A stretch of DNA of 64,000 bases, taken from Archegozetes longisetosus (lineage: Eukaryota > Arthropoda > Arachnida > Sarcoptiformes > Trhypochthoniidae). The position numbers and the translations under genes are program-made. Below are positions 24,341 through 36,516 of the stretch, in pieces; position 1 is the first letter of the stretch; every line of letters begins with the position of its first letter. Below the pieces are notes generated by a model, which ran no database searches, had not been told where the DNA came from, and saw only the letters and a program-made list of their open reading frames with translations. The stretch lies in assembly GCA_018873245.2 (NCBI GenBank), contig JAEMBT020000007.1, positions 5,239,129 to 5,303,128 of the forward strand, written 5' to 3'.

Positions 24341-27300
24341 CTAAAAGTTGACTGTATTTGATATGACTCTTCTTTTCCTCCTTCTTCTTCCGGGTCCAGT
24401 GGGCAGGTTTGCGTACGCCAGCCCGATTAAGTGTCTTGCTGCTTCTCTACCAGCATGATCACGTCCTGTACCGAAATCTATTCTACGCTTATCCCTAAAC
24501 AAATCAAACAATTTTAGTTAACTTTTAACTGCTATTTTACACATAGATTCAATGGAATGTAAATTTAGTGGTTGGATCGTATTTTAGATTTGATAGCAAC
24601 TTATCTAATGAAGGAAACAAAACTCAAATATTTAGATATTCCTAATTGAATATAAGTTGAAATGAGGCAATAGAATGAACACTTACATAGTTTCGTAATC
24701 CACATTTTTTCTTTTTAAAAGTTCTAACAATCGTAACTCATCCTTTTGACTTGGATTATCAGTCAGATGTCTTCTTGTCCTGAAAACAGGTCAATACTAA
24801 TCAGATAATCAATTAAAAATATATTAATGTAATCTAAATGCAAGCACAATCAAAGAGCAAATACATATTTTGATGAAGATCTTAGAAGTGGGCAAAATGT
24901 CTTATTTGAATTCTCCTAATTGTCTATAGAATAATTGAAGTGTTCGCATAGCATAGCATTAGATAGAAATTTAATTTTAGACTTCTACAAGTCAGTACAA
25001 CAGTACCTTGATATAGCCTACTTTCTTATAGTAAAATCATGTCATAGTGAGTGTGAATTATTGGTGCTGAGCCACTCACTACATCGAAGTACGGGAGTAG
25101 TATTAGGGAGTACGCTTTACGTATGCACTAATAGTTGCTTTTCAACACTTCAAAAGAGTAGTGTACAGAACATGTACTTTCATCATCAGACAATTTAATG
25201 CCATTAGAACAGGTTTAGGATGAATAAACTATTGTCTAATAATTAAATATATCCCAAGGTTTAATGTAATAGTCATATGATCATTTTACATCTATAGTTT
25301 ATACGTTGAATTTACTTTCGAAATATTCGTTAATTTAATAGAAATTTCATACTTAAAAATAAAGCTATAGTCAAACTGACATTGAACAATGATTTTAGAA
25401 ACTTTAAATCAACTGAAAATGCTTGTAGTGAACTAGATCTTTCTAAAACTTATTTAGTCTAACATATGAGTATATATATATATACATATACAGTATATTA
25501 CAGGTACAACGATGACTATTTAAAGTCCTACGTTTCTGAACGACATATACTAGCATACAACTTGAAGGTAATATGAGTTAAAAGGCATTACCTTACGCTT
25601 AAGACTCAGGTTTAGTATATAATAAGATTGATACTGTATATGACATCTTATTACTACTAATAAACCCAAATAAATATTTTAGGATTTACTCGCAGAATTA
25701 GGTTTCTGGTGCTATACAAGTAGTAAATAAGTTCAAGTTCAACACAAAGTCACATATACTGTAGAATATACTGACAAACTTTTCTTAATTATCTCTACCT
25801 TTCTTTGGTGTGAATGAAATATTCAAAAACTAATACTAAATTCAAATTTGAAGAGACGTCAGACAGTGTCAGAAGAAAATTTTCCTTTAATTTTTCTTTA
25901 TTTTATTACATATTATGATAACAATGATAATGCAAAATGAAAACATTTATCTTGTTTTGACAGATACCATACACGTGAAGGCAACTTTTTTAACTGAATC
26001 AATGTTAATTTTGTTTTTCTTAAAAATTACGAAGCGCTCTCATATTGAATATTATTCAAAGTGAAATGATCTGTTTATGCGATGCATTTAAGTATTGTGT
26101 TTAAGCTTGAGCATATTCTTTAGATTTGAATTGAAATTCTCTTAGAAACCTATGCAGTTAAACTTGTCTAACTTTAACATGTACTTAATTGGCTTTTAAA
26201 AACAATATGCAAATCTCATTCAACAATTTGTATTAATGATTTTTAGAAGCCACTTTACTACACGTTCAAGTTAAACAGGTTATTTTTTCATAAACACATT
26301 TGTCTAACAGTTTGCTAGACTTTTCAGCTATCTATCAATTAATTCGCTACTACATCAATTCGAAGAGTCAAAGACTAATAAAGATGATAACAAAGATGAT
26401 TTGTTAGAATACAGACACCAAACATATGATAGCCTCAATTGTACAATAATACACTTGAGAGAACACAAACAGTTGTTTCTTACAAATATTATGTAATTCT
26501 TCAACTAATTACCGCTTCAGATCACATCAGTTAGACTTAAATTGACAAATGAATCGCAAGTTTTCTGCGATATCATAACAAGCAGAAGAATGAGATATTT
26601 AATTAGAGTGTTATTATTCCAAATAATAAGGGTCGAGGGCATCATTCGAGCCAACAAATACCATTTTCAGTCTAATATTAATACATCTGCTCTCAATCAA
26701 CACTAATTCAACTAACAATCTATTTTTAATTACATTTTCTGTCAATTTTCTCTCTGTTATTGCCTCAAGAATTATATTCTCACTGATAATTAGACTTTCA
26801 CTACACTATTGTTACTTTTTTCTTTACTCATTTCTTCCACTTATTCTGTTGAAAAGTTTGTTTTGTCAATTAAAGCAAAGCTCTTTTATGTTTGACAAGA
26901 TCTTATAAAGAAATCGCGCTAAAACAAAGTTATTAGCTTTCAAATCAATAACTTTTCTAGTTTCAAAATTAAGTTTGAAGGTTTTGAAGCTTTCCGAGCA
27001 ATAAAAGATACTACTTAAGCTTTTTTCAAATACAGTCGCTTCTCTTTACGATGAACACCCAATGCACTAGAAATCCGTTGGTTATAACGGAAATTCATTA
27101 TATCAATTCATTATATCGGATGTAGTGTGCATAGTCTGCGAAACGAATAATTCTTTGAAAAGTATACATTATAGCTCTACGTTCACTACATTCCACTTGA
27201 TTTAGAGAGACGTGACTGTATGATCACTTATGTATCAAATTGATTCTCAATAATAGCTAAAGTATTAATTAGAAAAACTTACCTTCTGTTAAGTCGACCA

Positions 27301-27401
27301 AAAGAAAGTTGAGCACAATTAGAGGTCTCAAATAAGCAGCAAATATATAGAAATATAATTAGTATAGCTAAAGCTGATGCGGGGCACCATCTACTCCTCA
27401 T
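24341..27401 (-). CDS. second, divergent DH31/calcitonin-like neuropeptide precursor
   Basis: Exons (minus) are 27401-27283, 24779-24687 and 24494-24341 (366 bases, 121 aa), with both introns in phase 2 exactly as in the canonical DH31 gene at 12344. A hydrophobic signal peptide (about residues 5-25) is followed by a spacer with RRHLTDN (the other precursor has RRHLVEIEN). Then come Asp-Lys-Arg and a peptide beginning RIDFGTGRDHAGREAARHLI and ending ANLPTGP, an amidation Gly and a long basic run (RRRRKRR) before a short tail. Counted from the first Arg the peptide is 31 residues; cleavage one residue later would give 30. No cysteines are present, so it is DH31-like and not vertebrate-calcitonin-like. 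The C-terminus (AN-x-P-x-GP amide) recalls the tick peptide. A 3' splice site (ACTAG) seven bases before the ATG implies a 5' UTR exon. AATAAA lies at 24317-24322. Confidence 0.9.
25470..25496. repeat. AT-rich microsatellite
   Basis: A TA-dinucleotide run with CATATACAG variants, in intron 1 of the second DH31 gene. Confidence 0.7.
26155..26290. mobile_element. pogo/Tigger-like MITE, copy D (decayed)
   Basis: Left end CAGTTAAACTTGTCTAACTT, interior GTACTTAATTGGCTTTT, right part AAGCCACTTTACTACACGTT then CAAGTTAAACAGG. It shares order and orientation with copies A-C, but its right terminus and TA borders are eroded. It lies in intron 1 of the second DH31 gene. Confidence 0.6.
27033..27218. 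mobile_element. pogo/Tigger-like MITE of a second subfamily
   Basis: Inverted ends CAGTCGCTTCTCTTTA and (complement) CAGTCACGTCTCTCTA are each bordered by TA. The interior contains GGTTATAACGGAAATTCATT, a Tigger/pogo-like internal motif. It is 186 bases, in intron 1 of the second DH31 gene, with no coding capacity. Confidence 0.65.
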
Positions 27402-27408
27402 TTTGATC

Positions 27409-28925
27409 TAGTATTAAAAGCACATATACATGGAGTTAGTTGAGTTACAAATATATAGCATTCGATCCCGTATTCAATTCAACTAAAATAGTCATTCAAT
27501 AAAGCATAAGTTTATATTTATGATTTGCTCGTTTTGTCATTTCATGATATCATTCTAAGCCCATCCCATGCCATCCCATTCATCTCGATTTATGAAATTC
27601 AATATAGGCTTGGAAAGTACAGAAAACCTTATCTCTTTTATATCAGCTTAAAAGAAAAACTATTTACTATTAACTCATGTGCCTTAAGGTCAAATAGATT
27701 GTTTGGCTCAATCACCAAAATAGTCTTGTTTTATGGTTTACTAAGTTTACTAATTCTTATTCTCTCTTAATTGAAACAACAAACACCTCCTCAGGTTACT
27801 AAAGCTTTTCTCTTACTAACTCAATGCCACTATTTGGACAACAATCGTTTACAGATATCTATTATTCTTATTTATTTTCAGTATTACAAACATGTTAATG
27901 ATTAAAGTTTAACAAAGTTAGAGCTGGTGAGAAAGATTAATGCAATTATTTGTTTAATAATTAATAAAACGATCAATCATTCTCCATATAACAGTGTTAC
28001 ATGTCGCCAAACAACTATTGTTTCTTACAAATATTCATTAATTATTATAGTTTAAGGACAAGGTTTTTATGCACTCAAATCCCTAACTATTATCTATGTC
28101 TCTATTGAAATTTGAAATTATAATTTATATCCGCTTTCAAGTCAATTCTAATCAGATTTGGTTTTTTCCCTACTTCTAGAAAAGCAAATATAACATTGAA
28201 TTGACTTTTATCAAATCGATAGAATAAATAGGTTACAATTCTTTATTCGATACTAACATAAAGAATACCATTCGAGACACAGAATAACATTCGATTTACT
28301 GACTTTTTATGCGACAACTGATATTTTCATTACTATTTCATTCATCAGTAATTGACTATTCACTTTGATCGCAAGGTTTCATTTCAGATTTAATCCTCTA
28401 TAAGATGGTTCTTATACAAAACTTGCAATCTCATTTTACCTTTATTTGAATATCAATCAAAAACTCATTTCGAACTTTCATCCAACACTTTAGCTCGAGT
28501 TTTATCGCTGCCTCAAAGTTTCGATGCAAATCTTATATTCAGATCTTTTTACCAAATCTAAATTCAGGCTTTAGTGTGACTGTTATTTGGCAACAGTGTT
28601 ATCAGAAATTGAAAAAATTGTTATCTCTTAAATCGAGCTAAACACTTTTGGAGAAGTCTGTGAGTCTTATACAAACTACAAAAAAATTGAATCAGGCGAA
28701 AAATAGTGTTAATTACTTTCATAGATTACGAGATAAGCATAATTAATGCCATTCTCTCGTCGCCTGCCTTAATGAGCGTTATTACGTTATAATGACCTAA
28801 AATTGATTTAATCAAATGTTAATGAGTTGGAACAAGATATTTAATTGATTTTATAATTGTGCAATTTTCTTGAATAAAAGTAATTCAATTACTAACAAAA
28901 GATTATAGTACTAGAAAACTAGTTT
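27409..28925. other. non-coding stretch upstream of the second DH31 gene
   Basis: It should contain the promoter and 5' UTR exon of the minus-strand DH31 paralogue, but I cannot point to a convincing TATA box or donor. Nothing else was recognised. Confidence 0.35.
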
Positions 28926-29034
28926 TACACTCTAACCCGTTTATAGCGAACGAGTCTGTTCAGCTAAAAACATTCGCCATATACATCAATTGTAGATTCC
29001 GCGTTCGGTGCAGAACATAGTGTTGACTGTAAGC
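28926..29034. mobile_element. possible degenerate pogo-like fragment
   Basis: GTTTATAGCGAACGAGTCTG and TTCGCCATATAC are reminiscent of pogo/Tigger internal motifs, and the right side ends in TTGACTGTA, the same kind of terminus as the other MITEs. The left terminus is not clear. Confidence 0.3.
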
Positions 29035-29299
29035 AGCAATTCACTGTAAGTAGACTAATCATAACGGATTTGGGTGTACTAGTATTTCTCTTTACTCTAT
29101 ACTCCAGATATATTTATTGTAAATGACGCCCTCAAACAATGATGCAATAATTTATACTCACAGACAGTTAAAATGCTTGTATTCTTAGAACCTTAAGGTT
29201 TCGCAAAATTTGGAAAATTGTTCGTAAGCAGAAAAGGACTATTAATAACAGTTTTGCGCTCTTAGCAGTTGCATTGACAGATGTGCTAGCAATTATTGG

Positions 29300-29765
29300 A
29301 AGCGTACGTATGCATCCGCACTTGCGGGTGTTTGTGGATATCCGCACTATTTGGCGGTAGTGGAACGGGTCCAGCTATGAAAACTTAAGGATGCGGGCGG
29401 GTGTGGGTGTGAGATCTTATTCAGTGGAATACCCGCACTGAACTTATGCAATAAGGTTGAATGCAAATTTAATTCTAAGACAATTATTTGCCTTACCTGC
29501 CACCAATTTGTCGAGTCGATGCAATTTTAGTTATACCCCATTCACACTAACTCGAGGTGGATCGTGTATAAATCTGGATAAAGTCGGTACATTGCTGTTT
29601 ATTAGATTCAATTTCGATATTGTAAAAGTTAATTTATGTACTATTTCGAATAATGATTAGCCTGACAGAGTTTTGTAATGCCTAGATTGAAGTTTTATAA
29701 AAATGTTGAAATGCAGCTATTTGCGGATGTTTTGCGGGTACAGGCGAGTACGGGCGCAAAAATTT
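29300..29765 (+). mobile_element. decayed hAT-family element
   Basis: GC-rich clusters of GCGGGTG/CCCGCAC motifs at 29305-29440 and GCGGATGTTTTGCGGGTAC... at 29711-29755 flank a frame encoding a hAT C-terminal domain (separate entry). Subterminal GCGGGT-type repeats are common in some hAT elements. No clean terminal inverted repeat or target duplication was found, so the limits are approximate. Confidence 0.5.
29457..29660 (+). pseudogene. hAT transposase dimerisation-domain remnant
   Basis: The frame reads LRQLFALPATNLSSRCNFSY, then TLTRGGSCINLDKVGTLLFI and RFNFDI. This lines up with the hAT dimerisation domain as I recall it (YL.IPATS.PSER.FS.AG...T..R..L..ENV..LLFL..N). The conserved Ser-Glu-Arg is changed to Ser-Ser-Arg. 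No start codon or catalytic core is present, so this is a fossil. It abuts GCGGGT-rich terminal DNA. Confidence 0.6.
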
Positions 29766-32700
29766 CTGAAGATACACATGTATAATTGGAAGTCAATTGC
29801 TAAATAATGAATGGGAGAATATTCCTCGCTCGTATTTAACATCATATGCGACATTAGACTTAAGTTCATTAAGATTGACTGTTAAGGTCCAATATCAAAT
29901 TTTATCTAAGAATCGATCTGCATATCACCAAAGCTTAGTAGCCCAAGTCCATTTATGATTTATCACTTAAGGAAACGTAAACAAATATTTTAAGTAGATC
30001 GAGATAAAGTTGCTTTTGTGTAGACCAGACATAGCAATTAATTTAGGGCCAGAAAATGAACTAATAAAAAGTGAGACACATTTAAGCAGAACTGTCTAGA
30101 CCCTACACATAAAGCAATTCTTCTATTCTGTAACTGTAAGAAGATACAAGCTGTCTGTAGTCGTCAAAATATCAATGACAGATATGAATATAGATGAGAA
30201 TCTATGATCACCGTAACAAAGTGAAAGAGATGCCAACTTACAAATAAGGGGTTCTTCTTTGAAAAGTTAAGTCAGATAAAAAAAACGATTTTTAAAGAAC
30301 TTGACAACTGTTTTCAGTGGTTAGCAAAAGCTAGATGTGGAAACATTGCCTTATTCATTTTATTATTTATGACTAATTTACTAAAATAGTGTTCAAATGG
30401 CAAGGTTATTTCTGAGAATTAAACATATAAACACTCCACAGATCTGACCCATATTAAAACTACTTTTATTGTTGTCCTTCTTTAAGGATGAGTCTTGTTC
30501 ATAAACAAGATTTTAAATCAGACCCTCACTCATAGACTCTTTTGATAACTTCTTACCGAAATTAACGAAACTAGAAAGTTTTGATGATCGCAACCAAAAA
30601 CAGATTTTGAATCGAGCTTTAAAAGGAGGACCTGTTACTTTTCCAGTTGAATGAAACTGATTTCTTGAAAATATTGCGGGGAAAACTTGTGGAAAGACCC
30701 AAATTATTGTTTATCTAATGTTATCAAAGACAAACCGTATGTAATACAAGACTGAAGTAAATTGCGAACATTTCACTTGTATTATCAGTAAAGATCAATC
30801 ATTGTGTGGCTTCAAACAAAATACCAATGGCTGGAGGCAAACATTGAAGTTATGACACAATAAAACGAGTAAATTCGTGTTTTATTAACTTACGTCATCT
30901 GCATTAATGTCTAATCAGTTAGAAAGTGAATACACTATCTATCGAATAGTTTTGATTATATTTTCTTTTTATTTATTATGTCAGCCTATTATTAAGTTTT
31001 ATGAAAACTTCTTATCGATGCATTAAATCTATTGATTTGTTTGAGCAGCAATTATCCGAAGAAGTGTTTAGAAAATGACAGGATTAGCTTCTTATTAATT
31101 TGACAGAGTTCCGTTAAAATTAGTTCTTTTAATATCGATAAAAGTTCATAACCGGTAAATTATTTCCTTCAAATAATTTGTCGATAGGAAACTAAACTCT
31201 AAAAGTTCCTTAAATGTCTGAAAGTTGAAAGTTACACTAAAGTAATTTCTCAGCATTATTTCTGTTTAAAGAAAATACGATTAAACCATTTCAACTCAAA
31301 GTAAGATGAATGGATTACACTAATTTCATTTGTGTGGAGTTTCAATTGCACAAAACAAAAACTTATCATATTTCTAGCTATGAACAAATAAGTGAAAGAT
31401 ATTAGAAATTCTTTGAAGGCTTCAATAGTTTCCTCATTAAAAGTTTTCCGAAGGAATTTCAATGAGAACATAACTATGAAACTATTGATCAGGTAACTGA
31501 AACTGGTACTGAGCATTATAAAGTGGTACCTGTAATGCAATTTGAACTGGAGATAGGACTTTATAGCACTGATCCGAGCAAATAATTTTGTTAGTTTTTA
31601 TAATATTAACCGTAATTAAATTAAGATATTGAAATAAACTAATATCAAACAGACTATTTTTGTTAAATTATCTGTTCAATAACTTTTATGGATGAAAACT
31701 TCTATAAATAGCAGTATTTTAATTTCAAAGACATTTAGTTAAATTAATACGTCAAACCTAGGTTTGAAATCGATAACTTACCTGAAGAGTTGGTGGAAAC
31801 TAACAAAACAAGAGGTATAGTTGCTAACGTAGAGTCAAAATTGAGAAACTGATCAATTTTGAAGCACAATCTAGATATGAGTGTTATACCAATTGGTTGG
31901 GCTATAAAGTGATACTTTTACTCAGTTTACTGGCAATACGTGAATGCAAGTAATGAAAAAATGCAAACTGTTTTATGTAGTCGACACACAATTTAACCAT
32001 ATCGTGTATTAGTCAACATTGTTTTGGCATTCAAACTATTACATTGATTATCTTATTTCTAGTAGAGGTGTAGCTGTTCGTACATTCGACAATATAATTA
32101 TAGTAAGCCTACTCAAATTGATCAGAGAACTGATCACAAACTAACTAATCGACAAAATGTTGACTTGAGGTATATAAGAAAATAATGATAGAATTAATAA
32201 TATCGACTTTTAGATGAAAGCAAATTAAAATAAAAAGATGATGAAGAGAAGAAAACTGGAATAATATATTATGATGAATAATGTAAATTTGAATCTAAGT
32301 TCTGCTGAATGTGCAACGCCACTGTCATTAGTAAAGAAGGCTTTCTTGTTCAATAAAAAAGTTTTATTCCCTGAAGTTCTTAAGCAATAGTTCCTCATAA
32401 AAATAACATTCAATACATTAAACCGAATCAAAATCATATTAATGTGAGTGAAAGTTTACGTGAATGACAAAAATAGTAATTTGTGTTCCTTTAGTTTTAT
32501 AAACTCTAACTTTCATTAAAAAGCTTTATGAGCAGAAAATTATTTGAAGCAGAGTAAACAAAACTGAACCTTGAATAAAATATTTGAATTAAAAATCTTG
32601 CTATTTTTAAGGCTCATCTTAGAATAATTGAATTTCAATATATGCGCTGTAATTTTGGTTCCATAAACAAATTTAGAGCAATCATGTAATAAACTATTGC

Positions 32701-33912
32701 TTTTAATGTCCAAAAGCCTAGTAAGAATCTGATAAACCAATGTCGTTAATCTGGAAATGCATTCTTAGTCTTCACTTAAACCGTGAAAATATTTTCAATA
32801 AAATTTCTTATGAGTTGTTATTCTTACTAAGTGTTTCTAGCATTTCAATACAATTCGAGATCTTATTTTATCATTTTAAGAGCAATTGCTATGAAATATA
32901 CCAATTTATAAAAAGAAAGTTTTTTACTTTTTGTCCATTCAGTTAATAGACTATTCATAAAAAGGCAAATAGAAAAAAGAAAATAAACAGAAAGCAGTTT
33001 TTGTAGGGGAAGTGATCAGTTCCGGCTTTTGACTAAATAATTAGACACAAAAGTATTAGTTTACAGAGGAGTAAGAAGTGTTCTGGTGAACTACTTGTAA
33101 AACAAACTCAATCAAGAGAGTAGAAATAAGTAGAGATGTATTGTTATCAAAGAAGAGCTAAACTACGATAAAGTGATAAGTTAGTCAATAGATTTAGTTA
33201 GCGTGGAATAAGACGATAGTGAAAACACAATCGACTTCGAATTGAAGGAATTAACAGATCGACCATTATATGAGAAAGATTTAACTTTCTTTAAGCAAGC
33301 ATTAAGATCGATATAAAGCACTTAACCTTATCTGTACTCTCTTTGATGTCTCAGTTTAATTAGAATTCTTTTCAATTCCAACACAAGTGTCTCACTCTCG
33401 AAAGCTTTACTCATTTAATGTTGTCTTCAATTAATGATATGAGATAAGTTAAGACAGTCTTCTCAATATTAAATTGATTTCACTATACAAGCTATAGAAT
33501 TTGATCAATTTTCTTTCGAACTTTGTTAAGATTCCGAAAGAATATATTTCTCTACAGTATCGATTGCTTCTGATCAATTCTAAATCTTCTGTTTGTAGCT
33601 AAGAGTTTAAAGCATCGTAAGTCCATATAATATCTGAATATATTAAATATGAGAAATAAATTTAAATAGATTCTTTAAACCTATGAATCTATTTAAACTT
33701 GCTTCTTGCATTCAATGCATCTTTAGGATTTAACAGTCTTAAGATGCTTTGAGATTGTGATATTCTCTCTTGAGCGCAGTTAGAAAACTGACACTTGCAC
33801 ACCACGTTTAAATAAAGCGCAAAAATCCTGTTTTTCCTTCAAATAAATATCTAACCCCAATCCCTAAAGCTTAATACCAATCATAAACTAAAATATTAAG
33901 GCGGTATTTTAT
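29766..33912. other. gene-poor AT-rich stretch
   Basis: No coding exon, RNA gene or clear repeat was recognised on either strand. The open frames at 31256-31540, 32225-32437, 32540-32740 and 32740-32946 are hydrophobic, AT-driven and without domain similarity. Confidence 0.45.
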
Positions 33913-34170
33913 TAGTGGTAAAGCTAGGAATTTCCAAAGCTCTTACACAGACCATACAGATTTTGATTTAAATATATACTCTTTCTATTAAATCATATTG
34001 CGTAATAGTTTGAACTTGAATTTTAGTATGTTTTTACTTTATTTTGTAGCAATTATTACAACAAGTTAACGAAATTTCTTATTGAGAAATATACAACTTC
34101 CACGTCAAGTTAGCGACAGGCTTGAACTTGTGGTGCTGTGCACCCTCAGTTCCTACTGGCTTCGCTATTG
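33913..34170. mobile_element. hAT-like MITE, copy 1
   Basis: The left end (AGTGGTAAAGCTAGGAATTTC) and the complement of the right end (CAATAGCGAAGCCAGTAGGA) form imperfect inverted repeats of the CAGTGGCGAAGC-type seen in many invertebrate hAT MITEs. The interior matches 62236-62507 in the same orientation, including TTTTGTAGCAATTAT and CGTCAAGTTAGCGACAG. No open frame is present. Confidence 0.6.
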
Positions 34171-35723
34171 AATTTTTCGCATCGAGATGCATAAAAAGAA
34201 AGCTTGAATATAGCCTATCTGCAAGTTAAAATAATGCCGTAACTGAATGAAATGATAAAATAAAACAAAAAATCAGACAATTTTCTTCCTAAATCATTGC
34301 CCAAATATTTGATGTCATTATTTTACGGTAAAAACCAGAATCTGATTCGTTGATATCAAGTGATTTTGACTGGATTGAAGTTAATATAAATTGAAACTAA
34401 TATTGATATGATTTCCTAAAGAAAATGAACTGTTACTATGGCTCACGAATAGTATACCGAAATACTATATTGTGTTGATCATTAGGTTTTATCGTAATAG
34501 AAACAATTGCTGAATTGAGGCATAATTTGAAACTCAAACTTAAAGATATTTGTTTTTGAAACTCGAATCTTTTGGTTAGTATTAAGTGTTTAATATTGAA
34601 CATTTTGTATGCTCTGTCTGTCACGTATTCCACATCTCTATTCACATCGATTTCTAGATACGATACAGATCTTGCGTAATATTTAGTTTTCCTTTAATTA
34701 TCATTTACCAAAAGCAGACTCGAAATACAGTATAAACTTATGTAGGAGTATATCCGAATAGATAATATTCTGATCAATACTAGATCTCAACTACATTAAC
34801 TATAGTTTGAAACTTTCCAAACATGCCAACATAAGTGAAAGTTGGCCTTCGAGTCAGAAATGCTTGGATTTAATCTATTTCGTTGTCATAATTAGCATAG
34901 GATATAGAGAAAACTTTTGCCCAAATTATATGCTTTCAAATTAATTTTATGCGATTGTCTACTCTTATGACAATTTGATTCATGACTATTATTCCTATTT
35001 GTCCATATAATCTAATTACATTGAATAAGTTTTTTAATACAAACATCAAAATTTATCATCGATTCATCGTGTTCAATATCTTTCTAATTCTAGATAGATT
35101 GATGTTGCCTTTCAGAAAACTTCTTCTACATCTTATATAAATTCGAATCTCAATATTCAAAACTAGGTCTTCAATGAATAATAAGCCTTAAGAGAAATAT
35201 GATGGAGTATAAGCTAGCAGAAATTTTTTAAATTAGATATTTTAAGAGGTTATCTCTAGTTGGAAACAAGGTGGGAATGATAGGAATAAAAATTTAACTA
35301 TGAAGCTATGACAGATATTTGAATAGACTCTCAAGTTACTGACAACTGCATAGTTTGTATTCCTTTCATAAATTAGTCTGATCATCAATTTGATTATGAG
35401 ATGTGACATAAAATAAATGAGATTCGTAATCATAAGCGAATGCTATATTTATCTCGTCTCTCATTTTTTTGTCATTAACGAGTTGATTACATCCTCCTTA
35501 CTTTGTAATATATTAGTACCCTATTAAAAAGCTCTTTAAACAACCTATTTGCATGTGATCACATGCTTCTTTCCAAAAATTAGCTCTCCCTCAGCTTTAG
35601 ATTTTCTTCTCATTTGGAAACATTTAAATCAACAGTAATCTGTCGGAAATCAAAGAAACTCAATCGAAATTAGCTTTAAGTCAATGAAAATATTAAGCTA
35701 TTTATAGATAGTAGTGATGATTG
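34171..35723. other. non-coding stretch
   Basis: Nothing was recognised beyond AT-rich sequence and short spurious open frames. Confidence 0.45.
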
Positions 35724-35974
35724 AAAATTGGGCAGGATTTCGGCTGTGCAGGCAGCGGAAATCCCTGTATTGAAAAGCCCTAAATGCGCTCATGCAAAAA
35801 CCCCAAAACTTTTGATGACTTAAGCCAGTAATAAAGTGACACATTTAAGTGTAGATTTAGCCGCCAAACTAAAATATATTTGTAGTAATACCTCAAAAGC
35901 ACGCTCTCAAGAAATTAAACAGTAAAGTTACCGAAAGAGAGTTGATGTACTTCATCAGACGAGTGAATAGAGTA

Positions 35975-36516
35975 TTAGGGGTACCGGAAAGAAGCCGCGC
36001 ATTTAATGACAAAAAAATTAATTTTATTAAACTAATTGTAATTAAATTCTAATCGATTATATATTCGCCTTCATTATCGATGACATCTTCGCATCTCTGT
36101 ATCAAATCTCAGGCTCTGACCGCAGGACATCGTTGTCCAATAAAACTGGTCGACCGGATTTCGGGCGATATTCCAGGCTATACTCACCTGATCGAAACCT
36201 ACTGAACCACTCCTGACATTGACGGACACTCAATACTTGGCCATATATATCGCAAATGTTTTTGGCGGCCACCGTTGTATTAGATCCCCGGCCGTATTCA
36301 TAAAGTATACAATGCCGAATGTGGTTCTTATCGGGTTTGTAGTCAGACATTGGGTTAGACACAATTTTTAAAATAATTATTAACAAAAAAATAAATGGTT
36401 AATATTGCAACTTTCAATTAAGAAATGGAATCGATTTGTAAAAAATTGAATTCTGATAATAAATTATGTGCTAATTATGTCCATAAAATGCGCGGTTTCT
36501 TTCCGGTACTCCCTAA
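35975..36516 (-). mobile_element. internally deleted mariner element
   Basis: Terminal inverted repeats of about 30 bases (TTAGGGGTACCGGAAAGAAG at 35975 and the complement of CTTTCCGGTACTCCCTAA at the right end) are flanked by TA on both sides (35973-35974 and 36517-36518). Total length is 542 bases against about 1.3 kb for a full mariner. The transposase frame is deleted internally but keeps its N- and C-terminal codons. Confidence 0.85.
36049..36350 (-). pseudogene. mariner transposase, internally deleted
   Basis: From the ATG at 36350 the frame encodes the mariner/SETMAR helix-turn-helix domain: HIRHCILYEYGRGSNTTVAA, KNICDIYGQ, then CQEWFSRFRSGEYSLEYRPK and SGRP. About 10 codons later the frame jumps to the extreme C-terminus of a mariner transposase (DLIQRCEDVIDNEGEY, then a stop at 36049). 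The whole DDE catalytic region is missing; the deletion point lies near 36105-36120 and shifts the frame. It cannot encode an active enzyme, but the DNA-binding domain is readable. In the intact frame a stop comes at 36102. Confidence 0.85.

Noticed and set aside
24935..25198. Plus-strand 87-codon frame in the intron of the second DH31 gene
   Set aside because: No recognisable domain; it starts at a non-ATG codon and lies inside a well-supported intron of the opposite strand.
31256..31540. Minus-strand 94-codon hydrophobic frame
   Set aside because: Phe/Ile/Leu-rich as expected from AT-rich DNA; no splice context, domain or conserved motif.
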